DNA from: Methanoregula sp. PtaB.Bin085
GTDB taxonomy: Archaea > Halobacteriota > Methanomicrobia > Methanomicrobiales > Methanospirillaceae
Direction: 5' to 3'
DNA length: 40,652 bases
Assembly: GCF_002067035.1 (NCBI RefSeq)
Contig: NZ_MVQB01000047.1
Coordinates: 1 to 40,652, forward strand
Of the stretch, positions 18,908-26,965 are shown piece by piece. Made by a program: the position numbers and the translations under genes. Numbering within the stretch: the first letter of the stretch is position 1; every line of letters starts with the position of its first letter. The notes under the pieces are model-generated. The model searched no databases and had not been told where the DNA came from. It saw only the letters and a list, made by a program, of their open reading frames with translations.

Positions 18908-19261
18908 AATATCATTGTACTCCCGAGAATCGTGAATGCGATACCCGGTTACGATCCTCTCAGGCAGATCTTTGCAGGTTCGGGAAGCGATGAATCCGCC
19001 TTCCGCAACAATGCACTTGATCCCGCAGTCAGATCTATCGGAATGGGGGTGAGAGGGAATTTAAAAAAAACTGTTCCCTTGTCACGACGCGAGTAGAAGT
19101 GGAGGCTGTCTGGCTGACGACAGTGTTGCCGGTGCGAGAGGAGGCCGGGTGATGATCGCTGGAATACAATCCATGTACTCAGGCCTGCCTTTGTGCGGAT
19201 GAAATGGCGGGAATCCTTGAAAACAAAACCTAAATAGAGATAACACTAACATCATGTAAGG
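18908..19261. other. intergenic region with in-frame coding-like remnant
   Basis: Bases 18908-19075 keep the reading frame of the preceding ORF and look coding until an AATTTAAAAAAAACT tract. The remaining ~190 bases hold the promoter of the regulator at 19262, with a TAAATAGA TATA-like element about 30 bases before its ATG. No RNA gene is recognised. Confidence 0.4.
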
Positions 19262-19888
19262 ATGCACGACGCTGCTGAGGTTGCCCGCCTGCTCGATATC
19301 CTCGGGAACCGGAACCGCAGGCGGATCATTGAACTGCTGAGGCAGAAGCCCTGTTTTGTCACCGAAATATCCGACACCCTGACCATTTCCCCCAAGGCGG
19401 TCATCGATCATCTTCAGATGATGGAACGGGAAGCTATCCTCGCAAGCCAGATCGATGAGCGGCGGAGGAAGTACTATTACCTGGCAAACGACATCCTTAT
19501 CAATGTCAGTCTCAAGGAAGCACGTATTGTCAGTACGATGCCATCGGAGGATGACGAGGAAAACGAACAGCTGAGGAAGTCTGTCGGCATGCTCGGGCGC
19601 ATGATACGTGCCCACGACCAGATCCTGGAAAACCTTGAACAGATCAATCACGACATTGAAATAAAAATCAACGATATTGCCCGCAACCATAAAGATTTAT
19701 TCAGAAGCGAGCGAGAGATAACTGTGATAATTGCACTCTCCCATGACTCCCTGACGGTTCCGGAACTGGAACAGGCAACGGGAATTCCCGGAGGGGATCT
19801 CAGGCGGATACTCGCCCAGTTCGAACGTCGCGGGCTTGTGAAGAGGGTGCAGGATTCCTATACACTCCGAGGTGTTCATGCAGAATAA
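19262..19888 (+). CDS. ArsR-type winged-helix transcription regulator
   Basis: 208 aa with two DNA-binding-like parts. Residues ~5-85 are an ArsR-family winged helix (LDILGNRNRRRIIELL, CFVTEISDTLTISPKAVIDHL, RRRKYYYLA). A coiled-coil middle part (residues ~95-145, QILENLEQINHDIEIKIND) probably dimerises. Residues ~150-205 form a second winged helix (LTVPELEQATGIPGGDLRRIL, FERRGLVKRV). No metal-binding Cys pair is visible. A TATA-like TAAATAGA lies ~30 bases upstream, suggesting a short leader. Its end overlaps the Hsp20-like gene by 11 bases, so the two are translationally coupled. Confidence 0.85.
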   Translation: MHDAAEVARLLDILGNRNRRRIIELLRQKPCFVTEISDTLTISPKAVIDHLQMMEREAILASQIDERRRKYYYLANDILINVSLKEARIVSTMPSEDDEENEQLRKSVGMLGRMIRAHDQILENLEQINHDIEIKINDIARNHKDLFRSEREITVIIALSHDSLTVPELEQATGIPGGDLRRILAQFERRGLVKRVQDSYTLRGVHAE

Positions 19889-20327
19889 TCCGAATGGCCC
19901 TTACGACGATGTATTCAGCAACCTTGCAAAGATTGTGGAAGACATTGTAAAGAGCATGCCGGAGAGCCAGCATGCCCGGATCATCGGGTATACCATCATC
20001 ACCCGGCAACCTTCATCGGAAGACCCGCAGGTATTCCATTTCAATGCGCCGGACGACGATGACGAGATCCCGTACGAGGTGATGGAGTCCGACGACCAGA
20101 TCTTCATCACCGCGACCCTGCCGGCAGACTTCAGGAATGCCCCGTATGCCGATATCGGGACCGATCATGTCAGAATATTCGTCGATGACCGGTCGGTAAC
20201 CGTGATGCTGGACAGCATGGTCGACCGCATCCACAGCCATTATCGTATTCACCGCGGTATCATGGATATCACGTTAAAAAAGGTGAAAAATCCGGTTCAG
20301 TATACCCCCTCGGGAAATCCGGAATAA
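19878..20327 (+). CDS. Hsp20/alpha-crystallin-like protein
   Basis: 149 aa. The C-terminal half follows the small heat-shock/CS-like fold: DDQIFITATLPADFRNA, VRIFVDDRSVTVML, and YRIHRGIMDITLKKV, where Hsp20 proteins have the final beta strand. The N-terminal 60 residues are acidic and variable. It resembles the Hsp20-like proteins of archaea, some named GvpH. GAGGTG five bases before the ATG at 19878 sets the start. The 11-base overlap with the ArsR-type gene implies joint expression and a stress-response role, which is inference. Confidence 0.75.
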   Translation: MQNNPNGPYDDVFSNLAKIVEDIVKSMPESQHARIIGYTIITRQPSSEDPQVFHFNAPDDDDEIPYEVMESDDQIFITATLPADFRNAPYADIGTDHVRIFVDDRSVTVMLDSMVDRIHSHYRIHRGIMDITLKKVKNPVQYTPSGNPE

Positions 20328-20364
20328 TTCATTTTTTCAGAACTGGTAAGAAAATTGGATTTGA

Positions 20365-21300
20365 TCAGGCCAGCTTCCAGATTCCGCTGTCCTGCGCATT
20401 GAAGGGTATGAGCACATAGGTCTCTTCCGGAACAAGCGACTGCGGGACCTGGTACACGATATAACCGTCGACAGCATTACTGGTCCCCGGGTAGAGGTAG
20501 GCAAGTTCCGTGCCATGCGAGAACCCGAAATCCTCCACGTACTCGTCGCCATTGAGCTTGTGATAATACATCACCTCTTTGACCTCGATGGGGGTTGCCT
20601 CCTCATCCGCACCCTTATCCGGCTTATAATGGCTCGTATCCTCGGTGTACGTTGCGCCGTTGTAATATACGGAGATCTTTCCCGAGTCAGGGAACCAGAC
20701 CCGGTAATCGCCCTTGTTCTGCATCTGGACAAAGACAAAGAGGAATTTATTCCCGGTCCGGGGCTTTTCGACGTAATAACGGTTATCCTTGTCGTTATGC
20801 CATTCATACGTGTCGTTTATCCAGAATCTGTAGACCGTTGCTTCGCTGGCAACGCTGCCTGTACCGAATGCAAACCGTTCCTTCAGTTTCATCGCATTCG
20901 GGAACGGGTCTGGTTTCATGGTCGGTGGTACGGTCGTTGCCTGCGTTGCTACAGATGCAGCAGTTATCACGGGTGTCCTTGTTTCTGCCGTTGTTACCTG
21001 GCGTGGTGTGATGCCCGGGACAGCGCCGGTGCCGAAAAGGTTTGGAATGACAAAAACGTACACAACTGCCGCGATTATGAGGAGAATGATCCCTGCTGCA
21101 AGGATCGTTACCGGCACTTTTTTTCCAGCCGGGGGCGGCAAGGGAAGCGGTGGTGCTCCGGCGGCCGGGTTCTCCGGCAGAGCCGTGGCAGTTGTATTCG
21201 AAGGCGATGCCGGCTGAAGAATCGGTGCACCGCAGTTCTGGCAGAACCTGAGATCTTCGGATAGTGCTGCCCCGCAGGTTGTACAGAATTTTTGTCCCAT
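20365..21300 (-). CDS. zinc-ribbon membrane protein with DUF4352-like domain
   Basis: 311 aa. The N-terminal zinc ribbon (FCTTCGAALS, FCQNCGAPI) is followed by a Pro-rich linker and one TM helix (ILAAGIILLIIAAVVYVFVI, residues ~65-87). After a Thr-rich linker comes an external domain with GNKFLFVFVQMQNKGDYRV, PGTSNAVDGYIVYQVPQ and a terminal IWKLA. The domain is paralogous to those at 4286 and 21364, here anchored by a TM helix instead of a lipid. The ATG at 21300 is preferred over that at 21309 because AGGGATG lies at a good distance. It follows 21364 on the same strand and may share its transcript. Confidence 0.78.
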   Translation of the reverse strand: MGQKFCTTCGAALSEDLRFCQNCGAPILQPASPSNTTATALPENPAAGAPPLPLPPPAGKKVPVTILAAGIILLIIAAVVYVFVIPNLFGTGAVPGITPRQVTTAETRTPVITAASVATQATTVPPTMKPDPFPNAMKLKERFAFGTGSVASEATVYRFWINDTYEWHNDKDNRYYVEKPRTGNKFLFVFVQMQNKGDYRVWFPDSGKISVYYNGATYTEDTSHYKPDKGADEEATPIEVKEVMYYHKLNGDEYVEDFGFSHGTELAYLYPGTSNAVDGYIVYQVPQSLVPEETYVLIPFNAQDSGIWKLA

Positions 21301-21363
21301 GGTTTTCATCCCTGTACTGCATTGATTGGCAATGGATGTCCTGTATAAAGAACGTGAATGGTG

Positions 21364-22107
21364 TTATCCCAGTACCCAGACAGGCTTGCTCTGATCCGGC
21401 AGGCTGATGGTGACAAACGTGTTCTCTGGTCTGATGGATGCCGGAACCTCATAGATGATATACCCTTCAACCGCATTGCTCTCACCCGGGTTGATATATG
21501 CAAGCTTCTGGCCATGGGAGTACCCGTAGTCCTCGACAAGTTCGCTGCTGTAAACCTTCCTGGAGTACTCGATCTCAGCAATACGGGCTATCCTCGGTGT
21601 TGAATCGATGCTGTCCTTGGTGCCCTTCGGCAGCGGGTGGAGGGCATACGGCGAAATGAGGTCATTGCCGCTGATAACGTAGACATTCCCGTATGGCGGG
21701 AGAGGTGCCCGCTCCCTGCCCCGGTTGACCATGGCAAGGAATACGAAGAGGAACGTTTTCCCGGCCGGTGCTATCCGGGTATCATACTGCAGTTCGGCCG
21801 GGTTGTACCAGCGGTAGGTATCTTTGATCCAGATCCGCGTTATCGAAGCCTCGCTTGTCCAGGAAGTGTTCTTTCCAAACGTGAACGCCGCTTTCAGGGG
21901 AAGAGCATCCGGATATCGCGTGTCGCGTGCAGGTGTTGTCGGGAGGGGTGGGGTGGTGGTGACAACGGTTGTTGGTACTGTGGTCGTGATAACCGGGACT
22001 ATTGGTGACGGGGTGGCTGCCGGCGCTGGTTTGCTCTGGTCAGCACACCCGGCACAAAAAAGCAGTGCAAGAACACAGACAACTGGAAGTATCCGAACCG
22101 GTTCCAT
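21364..22107 (-). CDS. DUF4352-like secreted lipoprotein
   Basis: 247 aa with a signal peptide and lipobox (LLFCAGC), a Pro/Thr/Val linker to about residue 65, and a domain containing GKTFLFVFLAMVNRGRERA, PGESNAVEGYIIYEVPASI and a terminal PVWVLG. It is the closest neighbour and paralogue of the gene at 20365. Both carry the middle motif VEDYGYSHGQKLAY or VEDFGFSHGTELAY, which the member at 4286 lacks. It is probably an outside-facing lipid-anchored protein of unknown role. Confidence 0.75.
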   Translation of the reverse strand: MEPVRILPVVCVLALLFCAGCADQSKPAPAATPSPIVPVITTTVPTTVVTTTPPLPTTPARDTRYPDALPLKAAFTFGKNTSWTSEASITRIWIKDTYRWYNPAELQYDTRIAPAGKTFLFVFLAMVNRGRERAPLPPYGNVYVISGNDLISPYALHPLPKGTKDSIDSTPRIARIAEIEYSRKVYSSELVEDYGYSHGQKLAYINPGESNAVEGYIIYEVPASIRPENTFVTISLPDQSKPVWVLG

Positions 22108-22194
22108 ACTTCAACCTTAACGCTCGTGGGTAAATAACGTGCTGGTCATAAAAAAGGATACCTGGATGCAGGAAGCCCCGCGGCACACAGGATA

Positions 22195-24378
22195 TCAGGC
22201 TTTGACCGGCAAATCCGCTGGTGTCCACTGGGAGATGGCTTTTTTCCCGTCCCCCCGCTCGTGGAACTGCCGGAGCGATACGGTAATGTCCCGGGTAAAG
22301 GCGAAGTACCCGATCTGGGTATTCCTGCAGAGTTTCATGGCCATGTCCATCAGACCGCGGGGATCGGGACGGGCCTCGCCAAGCCAGATATGGAAGATAT
22401 TGCCGCCATCGACAATGGGGAAGAATACGTGTTCGACTTCCATGCGTTTTGTGAGCGGGACGTTCGCGCCGGGCGCCACATGGGTACCGTTCGTATAATA
22501 GATCGGCAGGTCGCGGCTCCTGCCCAGCTGCGCAAGCCCCGCTTCCCGGTCACCCTTGACAACGGCCTTTGCAAAGTTGTGGTACCGCCGGTCGAGCAGG
22601 TCAGCGGTGGCAAACCGCTGGCCGGTTGTTTCGGCAGGAGTCCGGGCAAGCGCAATGGTCATGTTGTTCTTTTTCGAGAGTTCCTTCCCGTAGAGTTCCA
22701 TCTCGATCATGGCCCTGACCGCGAGCTTGAAGGCGGCCTTGGATTCATGCATCTGTTTGCCGGTATGGTGCTGGACCATCTCGTTGACCCCGACAACACC
22801 GATAGTATACACCAGACCTTCGAGATCGACCGCCAGTGCCCCGCGTTCTCCGGTATTGGGATCCTTGGGGCGCTGCATGGCAAAGGGCATCCGGCTGTTG
22901 GCCCGGATCAGGTCCATCCAGCGCCGCTTGATCTTGAAGATCTCGACAGCAACATCCATCAGTTTCTTGAGTTCTGCGAAAAGGCGGGCATCGTCTCCCT
23001 CGGCATTGTACGCGGCCCGCGGGCAGTTTACCGAAACGACCTGCCAGGACCCCATGGAGAAGTGGCGGCCGTCTTCGAAGTACAGTTTCTTATCAAAGTC
23101 GGAATCCTTGTCAGCCACGGCAGAGAACTGGTAGGCACAGCACTGGTAACAGGAAATCCCCTTGCCTGCCCCCCGGTACACCGGGAGCTGGTTGTCGTAA
23201 TACGGCGTGCCGAACTTGGATGCAAGTTCGAACGTCATCAGGTAGAGTTCCTGGTATGTAGGGAGATCAGGGTTATTCCGGTTGAACTCCTCGCGTTCAT
23301 TCATGAAATCCGGCTCGATGGAGATCTCCGGTTTGGGGAAGTTGAAGGGCTTTCCCCAGTAGTCACCTTCCAGCATCACTTCCATGATGGCCTTGAAGAG
23401 TAACCGGACCTCGCGCTCGAATTCGCCATAGGTCCGTTTCGGTGCAGATTTGCCATCCCAGATCTTGCCCTTGTAGACACAGGGCTTGTCCTGCCAGAGC
23501 GTCGGAACACCCGGGCAGAGCTGGATGGATGAGAAGACCAGCTGGCCGCCGCGGGCCACCATCATCTGGGTCATCTCGTACACGAACATCTGGACCATCT
23601 GCTTGATCTCCTCGTAGGGCATTCCTTCCATGTAGGGCGCAAGGAAGGTGAGGAAGTTATAGTACCCCTGCCCGCCGGCAAAGTTTGTCTGGGCGGAGCC
23701 GAGGGCCTTGACCGCGTGAAGGATTGCCACTTCTGCCCGCTTTGCAGGCCCGGCAACCGATGCCTTGGTGCCGTTGCCGTCCGGCATAAGGCCGTAATAA
23801 AAGAAGTAGCGGAGATCCCAGTCCTGGCAGAAGGGGCGGGTCCCGAAGTATTCGAGGTCGTGGATATGCATCTCGCCGGAGAGGTGGTGGTCCGCGAGGT
23901 CGGGAGGCAGCTGGAGCAGGTACTGCTCCTTGGAGATCTTGTCTGCCTTTTTCTTGTGAGAGGTCTCGGCATTCTCCTGCAGGTTCGCATTGTCATGCGC
24001 TTCGAAGCCTTTACCCACATCGATCAGGTGCGCGTCATAGACAGGTGTACCGACACGGGTTGAGACATTGCGGTACTGAACCATACCTTTCTCGAGGAGT
24101 GTGATATTGACAATCTCGCGGATGAGGGGTCCGGAGAGTGACTTGAGGCCCATATTCTTGATACGGTTCTCGACATCGAGGGCGATCTCCTGCGCGACCT
24201 CCTCGGTCGCGCCGTCATACCCGTAAAAAGTCTCGACAAGCTTCGTTTCTTTCACAATCTGGTTAACAATCCGCTGGCGGTCCCATTCGACAATGTGGCC
24301 GTCGGTGGTCCGGACGTACGGGAGGGCAGGAACGGCAAGGCCGTCGAAGGTTACCTGTCTGGTTTCCCGTCGGGCCAT
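22195..24378 (-). CDS. nrdD: anaerobic ribonucleoside-triphosphate reductase (class III), C-terminus atypical
   Basis: 727 aa. Class III enzymes reduce NTPs to dNTPs with a thiyl radical made from a glycyl radical. Residues ~18-118 are an ATP-cone (allosteric) domain (VEWDRQRIVNQIVKETKLVE). The barrel follows, with HIHDLEYFGTRPFCQDWD, the active-site stretch KGISCYQCCAYQFS and VNCPRAAYN. After NTQIGYFAFTRDITVSL the protein ends within ~26 residues. The usual CxxC zinc site and the RVxGY glycyl-radical motif are not seen, and no space for them remains before 22107. The start codon overlaps the stop of the NrdH-like gene by one base, so the two are coupled. NrdG is not in the window. Confidence 0.88.
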   Translation of the reverse strand: MARRETRQVTFDGLAVPALPYVRTTDGHIVEWDRQRIVNQIVKETKLVETFYGYDGATEEVAQEIALDVENRIKNMGLKSLSGPLIREIVNITLLEKGMVQYRNVSTRVGTPVYDAHLIDVGKGFEAHDNANLQENAETSHKKKADKISKEQYLLQLPPDLADHHLSGEMHIHDLEYFGTRPFCQDWDLRYFFYYGLMPDGNGTKASVAGPAKRAEVAILHAVKALGSAQTNFAGGQGYYNFLTFLAPYMEGMPYEEIKQMVQMFVYEMTQMMVARGGQLVFSSIQLCPGVPTLWQDKPCVYKGKIWDGKSAPKRTYGEFEREVRLLFKAIMEVMLEGDYWGKPFNFPKPEISIEPDFMNEREEFNRNNPDLPTYQELYLMTFELASKFGTPYYDNQLPVYRGAGKGISCYQCCAYQFSAVADKDSDFDKKLYFEDGRHFSMGSWQVVSVNCPRAAYNAEGDDARLFAELKKLMDVAVEIFKIKRRWMDLIRANSRMPFAMQRPKDPNTGERGALAVDLEGLVYTIGVVGVNEMVQHHTGKQMHESKAAFKLAVRAMIEMELYGKELSKKNNMTIALARTPAETTGQRFATADLLDRRYHNFAKAVVKGDREAGLAQLGRSRDLPIYYTNGTHVAPGANVPLTKRMEVEHVFFPIVDGGNIFHIWLGEARPDPRGLMDMAMKLCRNTQIGYFAFTRDITVSLRQFHERGDGKKAISQWTPADLPVKA

Positions 24379-24647
24379 CAGTCACCTGATATCAGCTTTG
24401 CGAGGTGTCCTTCATCCATTTTCCCGGAAGGGAAGAGGTCGGCAGACGTAAAAAAGTCGTCTTTCTTCTGGAGCACGGGGGCTTCGTTGACAAATACTCC
24501 GTTGATCCGTAATTCCGTCAGGGACTCAGCGCTGGACAGGTCGCGCTCGCTGTACTTGAGCCCGCTCTTTTTCAAAAAACCTTTCAGGAGCTCGCAGTTC
24601 GGACAGTGCTCAAGCGTATAGACAATCAGCTGTGGACCTTTCGGCAC
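24378..24647 (-). CDS. glutaredoxin/NrdH-like redoxin
   Basis: 89 aa from a GTG at 24647, chosen because GGGTG lies seven bases upstream; an upstream TTG at 24674 is less likely. The protein is a thioredoxin-fold redoxin: LIVYTLEHCPNCELLKGFL with a CPNC active site, then INGVFVNEAPVLQ, where the conserved cis-Pro is. It is placed directly upstream of nrdD with overlapping codons, as in methanogen class III systems where a NrdH-type redoxin supplies electrons to NrdD. That supports a role as reductant for the reductase. Confidence 0.82.
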   Translation of the reverse strand: MPKGPQLIVYTLEHCPNCELLKGFLKKSGLKYSERDLSSAESLTELRINGVFVNEAPVLQKKDDFFTSADLFPSGKMDEGHLAKLISGD

Positions 24648-24776
24648 AAAAAACACCCTCTCTCTGTGATCCAATTGGAACTCTGTGAATAAAAAAATCT
24701 TGGTTCATGCATCCGTGATCCCTCCGTCGCTTATAAGCGATTACCATTAGTAGGGGAATGGAATAATAGTACCACA

Positions 24777-25316
24777 ATGGTACGGGCGTTTATTGCACTC
24801 GAACTCCCGCATGAGATCCGGGACCGGCTGAAGGGAGCGCAGGATATCCTTCGCACCTGTCCGGCGCGCCTGACGTTTGTGAATCCCTCACTGATTCATA
24901 TCACCCTGAAGTTCCTTGGAGAGGTGGCTGAGAAGGATATCCCTCGTCTGGAAAGTGCGCTCAGGGCTGTCTCCTTCCAGCCTTTTCCGGTTGTCGTCGG
25001 CACCGTTACGGTGAACAATCCCCGGCGCCCGTTCACGGTCTGGTGTTCCATCCTCGATAATGGCAGGGGCAGGGATCTTTTTAACAAGGTCGAGGATCGT
25101 CTCGAACCGCTCGGCTTTGCGCGGGAAACCCGCGGGTTCACCCCCCATGCCACGCTTGCGCGGATAAAAACACCTGACCCGGCGCTGATGAGTGTCATCC
25201 GATCCATGGAAGAGGCCACATATGGCGATTGCGTTATCAGTGGCATGAAACTCAAAAAGAGCACCCTCACACCGCGGGGTCCCGTGTACGAGGATCTGAT
25301 GGAGGTTGTATGGTAA
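24777..25316 (+). CDS. thpR: RNA 2',3'-cyclic phosphodiesterase (2H family)
   Basis: 179 aa, usual family length. Both catalytic HxTx-type motifs are present: H41ITL in IHITLKFLG and H124ATL in FTPHATLARIK. The enzyme opens 2',3'-cyclic phosphate ends of RNA and is linked to tRNA processing. A CTTATAAGCG TATA box lies at about 24731-24740, divergent from the nrd promoter. Its last codons overlap the start of the CCA enzyme gene by seven bases, so the two are co-translated and both act on tRNA ends. Confidence 0.93.
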   Translation: MVRAFIALELPHEIRDRLKGAQDILRTCPARLTFVNPSLIHITLKFLGEVAEKDIPRLESALRAVSFQPFPVVVGTVTVNNPRRPFTVWCSILDNGRGRDLFNKVEDRLEPLGFARETRGFTPHATLARIKTPDPALMSVIRSMEEATYGDCVISGMKLKKSTLTPRGPVYEDLMEVVW

Positions 25317-26680
25317 AACGGCTCCGTCATGAAGATGTGGTGCTTGCCTCCCTCCGGCCTACGAAAGAGGAACGCGACCACGTCTGCAGCATCGCCCGGC
25401 GCCTGCTGAAAATCATCGCGGAGAGCAAAAAAGCGGAGGGGATGGTGGTGGGTTCCATTGCCCGGAATACGTGGGTGCACGGTGATCGCGACCTTGACGT
25501 CTTCATGCTTTTCGATCCCACCCTTTCCCGCGAGGAACTCGAAGATCAGGGTCTGGCGCTTGCGCGGTCGGTTGCACGGGCCTGCACGGACACGTTCCAT
25601 GAAAAATATGCCGAACACCCGTACATCAACGCGACAATCGACGACGTCGATGTCGACCTTGTCCCATGCTACAACGTCAGCAGCGCAACAAAAATCCAGA
25701 GCGCCGTGGACCGCACACCGTTCCATACCCGATACATCACTGATAAGATCAACGGCCTGATTGACGATGTTCTTCTCCTGAAACGGTTCACGAAAACCGG
25801 GGGGATCTACGGTTCCGACCAGATGACCGAAGGCTTTTCCGGGTATCTCTGTGAACTGCTCGTCCTCCATTACGGCGGTTTTACCCCGCTCCTACAAGCC
25901 GCCGCAACGTGGCGCCCGCAGACCGTGATTGATATCGAACGCCATGCTGCCAGGGAATTCCCCGAACCGCTGGTTGTTATCGATCCCGTTGATCCCAGGA
26001 GGAATGTGGCAGCCGCAGTGTCCCTTGACAAGATGGCGGGCTTTGTCGAACTTGCACGCGGCTATCTCGAATCACCATCCGAGGCTTTCTTTGCGTATCC
26101 CCCCGAGCGATGTATCCTGAAAAAGGAGCTTTCGGCCGTTATCCGTCAGCGGAAGACATTTGTATACGCGATCGTCTTTTCAACGCCCCCGTACATTCCC
26201 GAGGTTGTCGTCCCTCAGCTGAAGCGGAGCCTGCTCTCGGTACGCGAGTTGCTCGAGCGCAACGGGTTTGCCGTCCATCATGCGCATTACCATATGCAGC
26301 CCGAACAGTGCATGTTTCTGTTCGAACTGCTGGTAAAAGAGCTCCCGGCTATACGGCGGCATGCCGGCCCCCCGATCTGGAACAGGGTGAATGCGGACAA
26401 GTTCCGGGAAAAACACGTTGCCGAACGGGCAACAGGCCCCTATATCGACGACGGGAGGTACGAGATGGAAGTTCCGCGGGAATTTACAACCGCCAAAAGC
26501 CTGCTCTCGTCCCGGGAGGTCCTCCTGAATGCAAGCCACGGGAAGCATGTCCGCCAGTCGCTTGAAAACGGGTGGACTGTTCTTGAAGGGCCAGACTGCT
26601 GGCAGAAGGAATTTGCACCGTTTCTTGCAGGATTCTTTGATCGGTTGTCCCCGCTTGTCCGGATACTGCGGAAACGATAG
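25310..26680 (+). CDS. cca: CCA tRNA nucleotidyltransferase, archaeal class I
   Basis: 456 aa, typical for the archaeal class I enzyme, which adds or repairs the CCA 3' end of tRNA. The nucleotidyltransferase core has VVGSIARNTWVHGDRDLDVF: Gly48-Ser49, then Asp61 and Asp63 as metal ligands, with the third carboxylate in DVDVDLVPCY. The rest follows the archaeal family order (SDQMTEGFSGYLCELL, ARGYLESPSEAFF). GGAGGT lies five bases before the ATG at 25310, which overrides the longer frame from 25229. The overlap with thpR indicates an operon for tRNA 3' end maturation and repair. Confidence 0.95.
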   Translation: MVKRLRHEDVVLASLRPTKEERDHVCSIARRLLKIIAESKKAEGMVVGSIARNTWVHGDRDLDVFMLFDPTLSREELEDQGLALARSVARACTDTFHEKYAEHPYINATIDDVDVDLVPCYNVSSATKIQSAVDRTPFHTRYITDKINGLIDDVLLLKRFTKTGGIYGSDQMTEGFSGYLCELLVLHYGGFTPLLQAAATWRPQTVIDIERHAAREFPEPLVVIDPVDPRRNVAAAVSLDKMAGFVELARGYLESPSEAFFAYPPERCILKKELSAVIRQRKTFVYAIVFSTPPYIPEVVVPQLKRSLLSVRELLERNGFAVHHAHYHMQPEQCMFLFELLVKELPAIRRHAGPPIWNRVNADKFREKHVAERATGPYIDDGRYEMEVPREFTTAKSLLSSREVLLNASHGKHVRQSLENGWTVLEGPDCWQKEFAPFLAGFFDRLSPLVRILRKR

Positions 26681-26965
26681 GCGGGTTTCCGGGAAAGCGA
26701 TCTGTTCTTCGTTGTTCTGTCAAAAATAACATTTCAGAATGTCTGATTACCCCCTTGCGCCAGCCCTGCCCCCGTTAGGGGCGGGGGCGCATTGCGATGC
26801 CTCGGCATTACCTAAACCGGAAATTTCTCCGCGATTGTACTATCGCAACCAGGGGATGCGTAGCGGAGGGGGCGAAGTCTGCATAATCCATCAGGACCAT
26901 GCAGATTTGAAGAGCTCGAAGAGTTCTTCAAAGCCCCCGAGAGCGTCAACTTTTTTTTAACCCAA
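26681..26965. other. convergent intergenic region rich in hairpins
   Basis: Between the cca and frhB-like stop codons there are several inverted repeats: GCCCC/GGGGC at 26768-26782, GCGAT/ATCGC at 26831-26846, CTCCGC/GCGGAG at 26827-26832 and 26863-26868, and a 9-bp hairpin at 26909-26929 (GAAGAGCTC with GAGTTCTTC, one G-U). An eight-base T-run follows at 26951-26958. The last pair can act as a terminator for plus-strand transcripts. The remainder could be a structured RNA or simple repeats. The 73-codon frame here is not convincing. Confidence 0.45.

Noticed and set aside
26739-26960. 73-codon frame between cca and the frhB-like gene
   Set aside because: Covers a series of hairpins; product is not protein-like and no ribosome site is present.
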